Shown here: positions 24,080 through 35,301 of the stretch, in pieces | Position numbering within the stretch: the first letter of the stretch is position 1 | How the letters are laid out: every line of letters starts with the position of its first letter | Source: Datisca glomerata | Lineage: Eukaryota; Streptophyta; Magnoliopsida; Cucurbitales; Datiscaceae | DNA: 64,000 nucleotides | Assembly (NCBI GenBank): GCA_003255025.1 | Contig: QANY01005768.1 | Span: 1-64,000, forward strand | Direction: 5' to 3' | Notes under the pieces: model-generated | What the model saw: the letters and a program-made list of their open reading frames with translations, nothing else | Databases searched by the model: none | What the model was told of the DNA's origin: nothing | Translations under genes and position numbers: made by a program

Positions 24080-25071
24080 TTTATGAAGAGAGGAAGAGGT
24101 AGACCACCTAAATATAAAATTCTAGAAGAAAAAATGGAGAATAAGGATGATTTTCCTAAAATAGAAATTGTTTTATGTAAGAGCAAGGAGAGTACCATGG
24201 AGATGATTGCTATTAGCTTAAAAACTGATTCGCATAGTACTAGCCTTAATGTTTAAAGGAGATATTAATAAGGAGGATGGATTTTCGGCTTTGCCCTCAC
24301 CTATTAGGGAAGTTGAGCATGTGGATAATGTGGTTGACACTGTACTGGATAGTGTGGCTTATAAGTCTTTAGTAGTATAATCTATTAAGAATAAAACTGA
24401 TATACCTAGTGCAAAGCTTGACATTGAAGCCATGAACGGGACTTAGGTGGATCATGTGAGACATACTAATGTCACATTACCTATACATGATGATAAACCT
24501 ATCAAGGACATGGTCATATGTAAATATAAATTCAAAGCAAAGTTTTACAGGAGGAACTTTAACAATGGGAAAACATCATGCTTGGGAACTTCCTAAACAA
24601 AAACATGCATATCATTTTACGAATCAAGCTGCCTTCAAGTTATGGGGAGAGAAAGGATTGAAGGAGGTAGCTGAAATAGAAACATGTTTTTTCTTCTTAA
24701 CTTTTCAAACTGAGGAGGATAGAAAGGATGTCTTCCAAGGTTTCCCTTGGTACCTCTTAGGTAGGACACTTATTTTAAAAGGGTGGTCTCCAAATTTAAA
24801 GATGACAAAAGAAGATATGCACAAGATACCTATATGGGTAAAAATCATGAACATTCCTACCATTCTGTGGATACAAGGTAGCATTAGCATCTTAGCTAGC
24901 ATCATTGGTAAACCAGTTGTTGCTGATGTAGCGACTGCTTCAGGGTCCAAATTATCCTTTGCTATGGTTTGTATTGAAATATATATATTTGTTGAGCTCC
25001 CAAAGAAACTTGCAGTTGATCAAGAAGAATTTGGTATGATTGTCAACTTAAAGCAGAAAAAACAGAGTTAA
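24080..25071 (+). pseudogene. LINE ORF1 (AT-hook and DUF4283-like)
   Basis: Near 24085-24125 the frame reads KRGRGRPPKYK, an AT-hook motif. After interruptions the open stretch 24469-25071 holds a DUF4283-like domain: ETCFFFLTFQTEEDRKDVFQG, ILKGWSPNL, IPIWVKIMNIPTILW and ATASGSKLSFAMVCIEI. These match the order (F-V-F-ED---V, W-P, LPVWV-L, R-SYAR) in plant LINE ORF1 and related proteins, which bind nucleic acid. The usual CCHC knuckle after the domain was not seen. Confidence 0.8.
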
Positions 25072-25469
25072 AAATAAGCTAAAAAACAACATCAACAAAT
25101 TGAGAAGAAGGTGCAAAAATAGGAATAGGTGTAAGTTAGCAGGAAGGCAAAGAGAAGGTAGAGGAATAAATACCTACACCTGAACCTCAGATTGTTGAAG
25201 ACCTTGATATTTCTAGTTTTCAAGACACTGAGGATAAAGGTTTAGCTGAGATCGAATTTATGCCCCCACAGCAGATTGCAATCCAGGATTTAAGTGGTGA
25301 TTCTACCCTAACTCCTTATAAGGAGTGTGAATCACCTAAATCACTTGAGATGGACAAACTGAGCTCTTGGCAAAGACAAAGGAAAAGGCAACATGCAACC
25401 AATTCCAAAGCTCAAAGTGTGAATATGGTGAGTGGCTCACAAATACATCCCACATCCAAATGAGTAATT

Positions 25470-26430
25470 TACTACCTGGAATGTGAGAGGCTTTAATAAG
25501 TCTTAAATCATTCGTAAATAAAGATGGTTTGTAGAGAGCGACTTATGTGGTGTTGGAAACCAGAGTACAATAGAAAAACTTTAACAGAGTTGTGATGTCT
25601 GTTTTCCCTTTCTAGGTAGTCTTTGACAATTACAGTTTTGATTCTTCAGGTAGAATTTGGGTTGCACTTGACCCTTATATTTTTACAGTTACTTTAGTTA
25701 CATGCACAAAACAACTTTTCCATTGTAAAGTTGAGAAAACATCTCCTCCAACAATTTTACTATACTTTTGTCTATGCTGATAATGAACCAGTGGTAAAGA
25801 AGGCTTTAGAAGGCTTTAAGGACATTAAAGCTAGTATAAACCAAATACCATGGATTATACTAGGGGATTTTGATGAAATCTTTCATCCTAGTGAAAAACA
25901 GGGAGGATACAGTTCATGAGATGAAGGCATGAGAGAATTTGCTTATTGTTTAGAAACATTGGGACTTCAGATTTAACATACAGTGGTTTTCACGATTTGG
26001 TGGAACCATTGATACTCTTGAAGTATCATGACCAAAATTGACGGAGTCCTCATCAATGAGTATTGGCAGAACAAGCTTATAAGATATGCATCCCATTTTG
26101 CTGAAACTAGTCTCTCAGATCATTGTCAAGCAGTGGTGAGATTCGTACCTAATATGCCTAGAAAGAAGACTCCTTTCAAATTCTTTAGTTTTTTCTATTG
26201 AAATTGAAGGCTTCTATGAAACAGTTGAGACAACATGGGAGATTCCCATTGAGAGGAATGCAATGTTTAAACTAGAAAACAAACTTAAATGTGTGAAAAG
26301 GTTTATTAGGATCTTTAGCTTGCAGAGATGTCATGACATCTCCAGGAAGGTCTTGGAAACTAGAGAGAGCCTTAAGTCAACTATGCTAGACCTTAATGTA
26401 AATTCTACTAAGACTGTCGTGCAGTAAAGG
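25470..26430 (+). pseudogene. LINE ORF2 endonuclease fragment
   Basis: Plus-strand pieces include TWNVRGFN (about 25475), VSG-like FDSSGRIWVALDP (about 25635), PWIILGDFDEIFHPSEKQGGY (about 25850) and SDHCQAVVRF (about 26120) followed by RKKTPFKFF. These are motifs of the apurinic-like EEP endonuclease; the conserved GDFN reads GDFD. Stops and frameshifts make it non-functional. No RT fingers or palm follow. Confidence 0.85.
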
Positions 26431-26444
26431 CCATAGAAGCTTCA

Positions 26445-27263
26445 AAATAGTATATGTAGCGGAAAGGACCACTGGTCATATAACATCCACTTAGATTACT
26501 AAGAGATGTTTGGAGCTAATAAAAGGAGCTTCCAATGTGGATTCTACTGTTTTGAAAGGGTTAATGAGACACAACTATAGTGTTATTATGCCAACTCATC
26601 ATTGCCATAAGGCAAATAGGAAGGTCATGTCACAAATAATGAGATCTGTCAAGGAACAATATATACACAGTTATGGGCCTATTGGGCAGCAGTCAAGTAC
26701 TGGAATGGGGGTAGTACCGTGCTTATGTCATCTCATTATGGAGTATTTGAAAGGATGCAGGTATTCCTTGATGCATGTAAGAGGGGATTTAAGAAAGCAT
26801 GTAGGCCTGTAATAAGCATTAATTAATGGTTGCTATTTGAAGGGACAATGTGGTAGCCCTGCAATCGGGAAAGATGCTAGAGATAACATCTTCCTAATTG
26901 CATATGCTGTAGTGGAGGTAGAGACCAAAGCTTTCATGAGAAGAGGGAATGAAGGAAAAAATTATATTGTATGGTTTGAAAAAATTGGAAAAGACAGGAA
27001 AATACAATGAGTTGCATTGCAGATTGGGGGGGGGGTCTATTTGAAATTGAACATATGCATTGGACTAGGTGTTGTGTTGATCTAAGGAATAAGAGATATA
27101 GTTGTGGGAGGTGGGAACATACTCGAATTCTTTGTTCTCATGCATGTATATGCATTATGAAGAATAAGGAGGAAGTAAAAGAAATATGTGGACCCCATGT
27201 ACAAGAAAGAGCAATTTTTGAAAGCCTACAAAAATTGCATTATGCTTCTTCTTATCCGGATCA
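26445..27263 (+). pseudogene. MULE (MuDRA-like) transposase fragment
   Basis: Frames on the plus strand give GHITSTQITKRCLELI and HHCHKANRKVM (N-terminal part), FERMQVFLDACKRGFKKACRP, GKDARDNIFLIAYAVVEVE (catalytic-domain region), then a SWIM zinc finger at about 27060-27150 (VDLRNKRYSCGRWEHTRILCSHACICI, a CxC-type start and CxH end) and an E-F--LQ--HYASSYP tail. About half of the transposase between AVVEVE and the SWIM finger is deleted; several frameshifts and a 10-G run (about 27025-27034) occur. The tail is cut by the Copia LTR at 27264. Confidence 0.87.
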
Positions 27264-29597
27264 TGTTGGATCGGGTTTTAGATTTAGAACAAAATTAATG
27301 AACCACGAATGGTTCGTTGGTGAAATATACAAAAAATCAAAAATAAATATTTAATCGAATTAAATATAAAACCACTCAACGATCATACATATTAAGATAA
27401 ACGTATTGAGAAAAGATAGAAATAATTTATATATTTTCTTGTATTGGAGAAATTCTGATTTGACGGGATCTAAATATTTGTCTTGCGTTATTCGTTCTTG
27501 AGATTCGCAGAAGTTCAATTGATCTTCACACCAACAACCACCCGTAGGATTCAGAAATATATCTAGCAATGATATTGTTAGGAATATAGTGTGTGCTTTT
27601 TAAACAAATGGAGAAGAAAAAATAATTTTTCTTATTCATCGGATAGTTTTCATTGACAATTGTAGGGGAGGGCAGAGAAACTCTTTTCTACTCTCAATGA
27701 TCACACACTATAATTAGGGTTTTTGAATACAACCATAATGAAATTCCTTATATAATAATTATGTAATTTACACATATATTCATATATGTTAAATTGCAAA
27801 AATTCATCTCCATGTGCACTGCTATCTGCGATTTTTACATCTCTCCTAGAGCTAAGACTGTACAGTCTTAGCACCTTAGTTGAAGCACAGCCCATCACCG
27901 AAAACACCATTTTCCTTCAAGATCCCAGTGAGTTTGTCCTCTCTTGCGATTGTTCAAGAGAGATCGAGAGCGAGAGCGAGAGCGAGAGAGAGAGGGAGAG
28001 AAGGAGAAAGAGAGAGAGAGCTAGAGATAGAGAGAGAGGTGTAAAAGGGAAAAAGAAGTGTAAAAGATGAAATTAGGGTGGCTTAAATAAGATGACATTT
28101 TCAAAAATAAAATGAACTTTGGCTAGCAAACGAGTTTTTTATACTATAAAATGATGACAGTTTATATTCACACTGTCATCGTAAGCAAGACATTTATGAC
28201 AGTTAATAAAAAAACTGATCAAAATTATCTCAACCAACACATTTTTCCTTTGACAGGGTTTGCAAAACTGTCATTGTACTAAATAAGTGGCTGTCATTTT
28301 ATCACATTTTTGTAGTAGTGTGTGTCTAAATATATCAATTCAAATTAATAAACCAAATTGATCCCTATTAATTAATTAATTATTTTTTTATTTACTAATT
28401 ATCTAATAATTAGAAAATAACAAATTATTTAATTCGAACATCAGTTTTGGTCCTCACTAATTTAGTGATGACACTTATCACATATGGGTTCGGGAAGAAT
28501 ACATCGGTCCAAAACACGTTTTTGGTCCGATTAACGTTGTTTCTCATCTTGTCCTAATGAGTTACTCCTATGACTGAATAGACTCACATGAATAAAGCTA
28601 TTGGATTCAATTACCCGACTAATTTATCACTATAAATTCTTGACCTATTTAATCCTGCAACATCGTACGACTCTACTATAAGTCCGATGTCGAATAAACT
28701 CTCGATTCATGCACGCTACATTTTTTGTTGGTGCAAATAAACATTTTCATTTCACGGTCTACATAATATTTTATGAAATTACCCTTCGTGAATATAAGTA
28801 GAAAGAGGGGGATATAAAATTATCATTTTACCCTTCTAGTTATTATTTCCTTAACTCTTTTAATGACTGTGAATGAGAAAGACATAACAGTGAAGTGTCT
28901 CGTATAATTCACCATGTTTTATTCAATGATTCTTTTCATTGAGTACCTAACCAGATTTATTTATTCACACACTCATCAATAAAGCATAATGAGATATTAT
29001 TGTTTTTGTAATCTCGTCATGAATTATATATATGTGAATCAAGTAACTCCAACATAGCTGAATTACGGTCCCCACAGTCGAGGTATTGTCCGACAATTCA
29101 AACTCACTCATTTGACATATCAAAGATCGCATGTAACTAAGTCAAGTTTCGTATTCACCTCAAGATTAAGATAATTATGAAATTACTCTTAAGATATAAC
29201 AATTAGATAAACGGATTTGCTCTAAACTTATTTATTACAGGTTTATTCAACATGTTCTATAACATGTGTAGGTCAACCGTTAGAGTCACCATTCCCATGC
29301 CCTGAGACCAGCATCCTTTGGTTCAACATAAATGTCATAATTGGACTCGATTGTCCAGTCGATCCTAAGACAGCGAATAATATTTTGAACTATCTCAGAA
29401 GAGTTTGTTTGGAAGACTGCTCACTCTTTACTCTTCTTACATTGATAATAATTTCAATACTTAAGTAAATTATAAACACACTTTAATTAAAGAAATTTTT
29501 TATTTATTCATAAAATTCAGTAACACATAAATGTCAATAAATAACTGTTTATTCATAAAAAGTTATTATGCCCTACTTTATGAATATAATTTCAACA
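27264..29597 (-). repeat. 3' LTR of Copia 2
   Basis: On the minus strand it begins TGTTGAAATTATATTC right after the polypurine tract and ends CGATCCAACA at 27264. The inner end (27264-27816) is directly repeated at 35302-35843 beside the PBS, which proves LTR identity. The outer part (28321-29597) is homologous to 46-2099. Excluding the 504-bp insert, the LTR would be about 1.83 kb. Confidence 0.85.
27817..28320. mobile_element. Non-autonomous CACTA-like transposon in the LTR
   Basis: The right end, read inward on the minus strand, is CACTACTACAAAAATGTG, a typical CACTA (En/Spm) terminus; the left end is CACTGCTATCTG. Six copies of TGACAG/CTGTCA lie within 28155-28297 in both orientations, like the subterminal transposase-binding repeats of this superfamily. 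Inside are a perfect 22-bp palindrome (27851-27872) and a GA-rich stretch (about 27957-28036) whose open frame is low complexity. Both flanks read TGTG; the usual 3-bp duplication is therefore not cleanly defined. No transposase. Confidence 0.72.
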
Positions 29598-29612
29598 ATC
29601 TCCCACTTGGAC
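29598..29612 (-). other. Polypurine tract of Copia 2
   Basis: The minus strand reads AGTCCAAGTGGGAGAT immediately before TGTTGAAATT, the standard arrangement at the pol/3' LTR junction of many plant Copia elements. Confidence 0.85.
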
Positions 29613-31208
29613 TAAAGTAGGTGTGTAGAATCTCGTATCCTCATCAGATGATCATCAAAGACTTTACTACTTAAAGTCTTCGTGAATGGATCTATCAGGT
29701 TGTTGACCGTCGATATGTGTGTCACTATAACATCTCCACACCGAACAATCTCTCTGATGAGATGATACTTCCGCTCTATGTGTTTGTATTTTTTGTGCTT
29801 CGAGTTTGTTATAACCCCACTATTGTCACAATAAAGTGTCATGGGTTTGTCAACATCTGGAACGACGTATAGAGTCTTTAATTAGGAACTTTCTAACCAA
29901 ATAGCCTCCTTTGTAACTTCACAAACTGCGACATACTTAGCTTTTATGGTAGAATCAGCAATGCAAGATTACTTAATAATTTTCCATACCACAGCTCTAC
30001 TATTCAGGATGAACATCGATCCTGATGTAGATCTCATGGAATCATTGTTCGCTTGGAGATCAAAGTCGGTGTAACCCGTCATATTCAAGTCAGTACCTGA
30101 ATACACAAGTGTGTAGTTCTTTGTTCTTCGAAGATACTTGAGGATATGCTTGCAACGTTCCAATGTTCGAGTTCAGGATTAGATTGGAAACGACTCACCA
30201 TGCTTATGGCGTAGTAAATATCTTGCCTAGTGCAAAGTATTGCATCCATGAGACTTCCTACAGCTGAGGTATATGGAATCTTTCTCATGTTTTCCTCTTC
30301 CTGAAGAGTCTTGGGGGACTGCTACATGAAGAGGCTAACTTCATGCCTAAATGAAAGATATACCTTCTTAAAGTCTTACATAATGAAGTGATCTATCACC
30401 TTATCAAATTGTTTGTTCTTCCGAATCTCGAAAGATCTGAATACCTAGGACAAAGGCAGCTTTTCTGATATCTTTCATATAAAATTTCTTTACAAACCAA
30501 ATATTGGCATCAAACAGTTTTCCTACATTATTCTCAATGAGTAGAATATCGTCCACGTACAAGACCAGAAAAACTGCATTCTTTTCATGTATCAACTTAT
30601 ACACACAGGGTTCCTCCACTAATTGTTCAAAACTAAAGTTCTTGACAATTTCATCAAATATAATATTCCACGATCGAGACGCTTGCTAAAGTCTATAAAT
30701 GGACTTTAGTAGTTCACAAATGTTGCTCTCTTGGCCTTTCTCCATGAACCTGCTGGTTGAGCCATATCAAGATTATCATTCAGAAAATAAGTCTTGACGT
30801 CCATCTGCGGAATTTCATAATCAAGGGTAGTAGCAATGGACAAGAGGATTCAGATGGACTTACACATAACTACCGGCAAGAAGGTATCCTCATAGTCAAT
30901 ACCCTCCTTTTGGGTGTACCCCTCGACTACTAGCCTAGCCTTGAATGTCTCCACATTCTCATCTGGGCATCTCTTTTTTTCTTATAAATTCATTTACACC
31001 CTATAGGTTTTACCCTTTCAGGAGGATCTACAAGCTTCCAGACTCTATTCGAGTACATTGTTTGTATCTCGACGTTCATGGCTTCTTGCCATAGGTTTTT
31101 TTCAAGACCAGCCATGGCCTGTGAGTAGAAAATGGGTTCATCATGATCCTTATCTGAGACAGCCATCATGGCATCTCCATAAGACATGTACATGTCTGGT
31201 TGTCTCAT
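29612..31208 (-). pseudogene. Copia 2 reverse transcriptase and RNase H
   Basis: Minus-strand pieces: EPIFYSQAMAGLEKNLWQ and EIQTMYSNRVWKLVDPPE (31208-30990), a degraded palm (about 30960-30640), intact LYVDDILLI (about 30550) and DIRKAAFVLGIQIFRD, then RNase H with IPYTSAVGSLMDAILCTRQD (about 30270), RCKHILKYLRRTKNYTLVY, LYCDNSGVIT (about 29830) and HIERKYHLIREIV near the C-terminus. The YVDD motif is preserved, but stops and frameshifts split the frame into at least five parts. Confidence 0.92.
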
Positions 31209-31429
31209 AACCTTCCAACTACATCGAGGCTCTATAGGCTCTGACTCCTACTGTGATTCTTCCATTATTGAATTAGGAACATGTCCTGATTGGAGAGTTG
31301 GTGTCCTCCCACCTAATAAATCCTCTAGCATAAGAGTGTTTATCTTCTTCACACTTCTTATGTAGTTTTCTTCAAGAAAACGCGCATTCGTGCTAACAAA
31401 TGTTTTCTTGTCGGTTGGGCTATAAAAGA

Positions 31430-32180
31430 CTTATCCCTTCGTTCCCTTAGGATATCTTAAAAACATGTAAAATTCTGATCGAGTGGCCAACGTGCCTGTC
31501 ATGGGTCTCAACACGTGTGTCGAGCATGCCCACATCCTAAGGTGGCTTACAAATGACTTTCGTCCACTCCATCTTTCATATGCTGTATTAGGAAACATCT
31601 TTGACGGAAGTTGGTTCAGAATATATGCCACTGCTTCAAAGGCATTCCGCAGAATGAATCTGGGAGAGATGAGTAACTCATCATGGATCTAACCATATCC
31701 ATCAGAGTTTGATTCCTTCTCTCTAACACACTGTTCTGTTCTGGAGTGTCATGTGTTGTAAGTTGAGAAAGAATACCCTCTTCCTTAAGAAAGTCTTTGA
31801 ACTCTCCTAGCAAGTACTCTCACCACGATCAGAGCATAGTGTTTTAATTTGTCTTTCTAAATGCTTCTCAACCATAGCTTTGTACTCTTTGAACTTTTCA
31901 AAGGTTTCAGACTTTTGGCACATTAGATAAACATGCCCAAAATGTGAATAGTCATATGTGAAGGTTACAAAATATCCATAACCTCCTCTTGCTTAGATAT
32001 TCAATGACCCGCCTACATCACTATGTACGAGTTCGAGGTATTGAGTGGCTCTTTCACCCTTCGCTGAAAAGAGTCTCTTGGTCATTTTACGTTCCAAGCA
32101 TAATTCACAGTGGGGTAGTGATCTCACACTTAAAGTTTACATTGGACCATCCTTTGTGAGTCTTTTAATCATGTCTAGGC
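31430..32180 (-). pseudogene. Copia 2 integrase
   Basis: Recognisable minus-strand segments: a CELCLERKMTKRLFSAKG-like zinc-binding/pre-integrase end (about 32100), VHSDVGG (first Asp, about 32020), SDRGE (second Asp, about 31830) and TPEQNSVLERRNQTLMDMVRSMMSY with the catalytic Glu, followed by AYILNQLPSKMFPNTAYERWSGRKSF (31631-31431). Frameshifts and stops are present. Confidence 0.9.
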
Positions 32181-32588
32181 TAATGTGAGCAAGACCCAAG
32201 TGCCATAAGTAGGTTAGATCGATTGAGTCAAATTTCAACCTTTTACTATCCCTTTGTAAATCAATATTTACTATAGTGTCACATATCATTGGAACTTTTG
32301 GTTTTACATAAAATAAGTTGTATGATGCGTGCAGTAGTAATTAAGCATTCATTTCTAAAATTACCAATATCATTATTAATGAAATCTAAAGAAAATCCTT
32401 GCTCAATAAGCTAGTTACTGAAATGAAATTTTTCAAAAAACCGGGATATAATAAACATCACGTAAAATCAAATAACTATTCTCAAATAACAATTTACTTG
32501 TTCCAACTGATAGTGACGATACTAGTGCTCCATTTTCCCAACGGAAGTTGAACTCACCCTCGTTAAGCCTTCTGCTTTCCCTGAACCC

Positions 32589-33505
32589 CTACAAGGAACA
32601 ACATATATGGTTAGTGGCCGCAAAGTCTACAATCCATGAAAAAGTAGAGTCAGTCACATAACATGCTTCGGTAACAAGTAATGTACCTTTGAATTTTAAC
32701 TCTTTGAGATAATCTAGGCAGTTGCATTTCCAATGACCAGTGACTCCGTAATGATGACACTTGTCTTTCAACTTGTCCACTTTCGTAGGTCCCTTTCTTT
32801 TTGTAGCTTTCGAGTTCACCTTCTTAGCTTTCTTCAGACCTCTCTTATGTTTTTTTTTTGCGCAAGAGGTGGAAGACTTAATTTTAGTAAAGTTTGTCTC
32901 TCCATACTTCCTCTTGCCCTTCAGAAATAGAGTTTCAGCAGCTTGTAACTCTTTCATAAGTTCTGGAAAAGAGTATCTCAACTTGTTCATCGAATACTAA
33001 GTTTGACGTTCTCAAAAGTGTCTGACAGGGTCTCGAGGATCATACCAACTTGAGTCTTGCCATCTACCTCAGCTCTCATTATCTCCATCGTATTCAGATA
33101 ACTAATGATCGACATCATACATTCTCTGACAGAAGTTCCAGGTTTCATCCGGCAGTTCATGACGTTCACACCGCTGCTTGTTTGGCTTGATGACCCCAAT
33201 CCCTCAACATTTTAGTGATGTTCAACGTCATATCAGCGGCGGTGTCCATGTTCTGATGATGTTATTGCAACACATTACTAACATATGCAAATATGTAACA
33301 CCCGACGATCTTATCAGAACGCAGCCAATAAGCATAGGCATCATTTTCCTCCTGAGTCGATTCACCAATAGGCTCAAGGGGTGGTGAGCGCGGACTTGTG
33401 ATTTTCTACTGTCAGCATAATATCAAGATTACGTTTTCAATCTAAGTAATTTTCACCAGTAAGTTTTTTCGCATTCAAGATTGTTGAGAGTGTGGATAAT
33501 GACAT
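32589..33505 (-). pseudogene. Copia 2 gag and start of protease
   Basis: Begins at an ATG complementary to 33503-33505 with SILNAKKLTGENYLD, a typical Copia Gag N-terminus. Next come VNVMNCRMKPGTSVRECMMSIISYLN (33199-32987), LSDTFENVKL, MNKLRYSFPELMKELQAAE, a lysine-rich stretch and a zinc knuckle CHHYGVTGHWKCNC (Cys at the second position replaced by Tyr). The protease start reads WIVDFAATNHIC where WIVDSGATNHVC is usual, so the DSG active-site triplet is altered to DFA. At least two stops near the N-terminus. Confidence 0.88.
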
Positions 33506-33509
33506 GATT

Positions 33510-35288
33510 ACTAAAAAGAATAAATAAAGCTGTGTAAATAAATACTCAATCAATTAAGAAAGTATGATGCATGATGCAAATACATCAAGATTTAAAAATC
33601 TGAACAAAACATTTTTTTCCATGATGTTACGATCAACAACGATAACTCATCTCATCTAAGGAAAAAGCCCGAGCTACCTCTTATCGCATAGAGACTCTTC
33701 TCGTTTGATTAACGCTTTTTAATGTCACTACATCTAGCTTAACCAATCACCAATAGTTTTGGTCACCACTTCCTTTACAAGCTTTAACTTCTCAAGCACC
33801 TCGATGAGTCAAAGAGACATGATTCGCAAGTTTCTCCTACTAAAAAGAGGACCGCTATGACGACTCTAAATCATTCTTCATGCCACGATCAAGTTTGTGT
33901 TGGAGACCTTGAGAATGTTTCAACGTAGATGACCATCCCACTTAATTTTTTGAAAAATTAGATTTTTCTTTGCTTTTTCAAAAAACATAATACTTTATAA
34001 ATTTAAAAGGCAAGGTTTTAAAAATTATAAACTTTTATAAAATTTAAATCATAATTTAAAATTTATAAGTTTTGTAAAATTTATATTGTATTTAAAATTA
34101 TAACTCATTATAAATTTAAACTACAATGATGCATGCCATGCTACATGGCAATTTGATATTAGCATATCCTTATTTCTATATGGCATGTTATATGAAGATG
34201 CGAGATTAATAATAAATCATACATTCAAAACTAACATCTTTATGACTCATTTCTAATAACAACTCATAAAAAGAATAATACTTACATTACAATAATTTAA
34301 ATTTTAGTTTTCATGGCGTCTGTAATGATCTCCCTCAGGAAGTTTCATCCTCTTGTAACTCTTTACTAAGGTCTAGCCCCATTATAATCTTCAAGTTTTG
34401 ATCAAAACCCTTTAATTAAGAAAAACTATTTTTTTAATTAAATAATCCCATTAAATATTCTTTTTAAATTAATTGAATTTTATTAGTAAAAAAAAATTAA
34501 TGACATATCAAATTTGGGTAAAACCCAATAAATTAATTAAATTTTAATTTAAAAAAATTAGAATTGATAACAATCCTTTTAATATTCAAAAATTTAAAAG
34601 ATAAATGATAAAATTGATAATTATTTTTGTGAATTCAAAATTAAAAGATAAAAAGATAAAAATTGATAATTATCTTTTAAATTTTATTTACCTTTTATTA
34701 TTTTAAAATCCAAACTTCAAAATTTAAAATTCAAAATTTAAAGGATAAAAGATAGGACAAGGGTTTTTGCGAAGCATCATAGGAATATGACAACACGAGA
34801 TCAGGATATCTGAGCCTCGTACCTTGGCAATCACAAGGATTGTCACCGGCGGTGGTAGCGGGACAGTCCCATTGCCGACGTCGGCTGCTCGGCCACCACC
34901 ATCGACGCCACTATCGGCGGCCGACGGTGAACGGTGGAAAATGGCATGATGCGGCGAACGGAGTGGAATAGACAGCGAACCTCGGGCTGTGTGTGGCTTC
35001 TCGTGATTCGTGTGAAAATACAATCGGAACGCGTTCATGAGGGATTTACCTGAAATTTAACGATACAACACTTGAAAATATTAAATCACATACAATTGTA
35101 TGCCAAATTTTGACGTACATCAATTCTAAAATTGAAAAAAAAAATACTTAGAGCCAATCGATCAAGATCCATTCATAAAACACATCCAAACATGTTTTGA
35201 ATCTATCATACAAAATTATATGCCAGTATCATAATATTCATCCATACATACGTTTAATCACAGAATATACTTAATTAAGAACCTTAGA
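33510..35288 (-). other. Copia 2 leader between PBS and gag
   Basis: A 1.8-kb untranslated leader, mostly very AT-rich (33950-34740) with a sharply GC-rich island at about 34830-34990. A chance open frame covers the island (34724-35038, minus) but resembles no known protein. Confidence 0.6.
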
Positions 35289-35299
35289 CTCTGATACCA
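35289..35299 (-). other. Primer binding site of Copia 2
   Basis: The minus strand reads TGGTATCAGAG, the perfect Copia PBS complementary to the 3' end of initiator-Met tRNA, two bases from the LTR end. Confidence 0.9.
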
Positions 35300-35301
35300 A
35301 T

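Larger units (their letters stand above)
23986..26440 (+). mobile_element. Truncated LINE (L1-type non-LTR retrotransposon)
   Basis: Plus-strand remains of ORF1 (DUF4283-type domain) and of the ORF2 endonuclease follow each other in the order of plant L1 elements. The reverse transcriptase, 3' end and poly(A) are missing: at about 26440 the sequence changes to MULE transposase. Many stops and frameshifts. Confidence 0.85.

Noticed and set aside
23327..24256. 309-codon open frame
   Set aside because: It joins LTR end, CT tract and LINE ORF1 in one chance frame. Only the C-terminal LINE part is meaningful.
27786..28070. 94-codon frame ending in Glu/Arg repeats
   Set aside because: Produced by the GA-rich stretch within the CACTA-like insert; low complexity.
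28321..29597. LTR of Copia 2 limited to 28321-29597
   Set aside because: The PBS at 35289-35299 is adjacent to sequence matching 27264 onward, so the LTR must extend to 27264 and the CACTA-like DNA is inside it.
34724..35038. 104-codon minus-strand frame in the Copia leader
   Set aside because: Lies between PBS and gag in a GC-rich patch; no similarity to any known retroelement protein.
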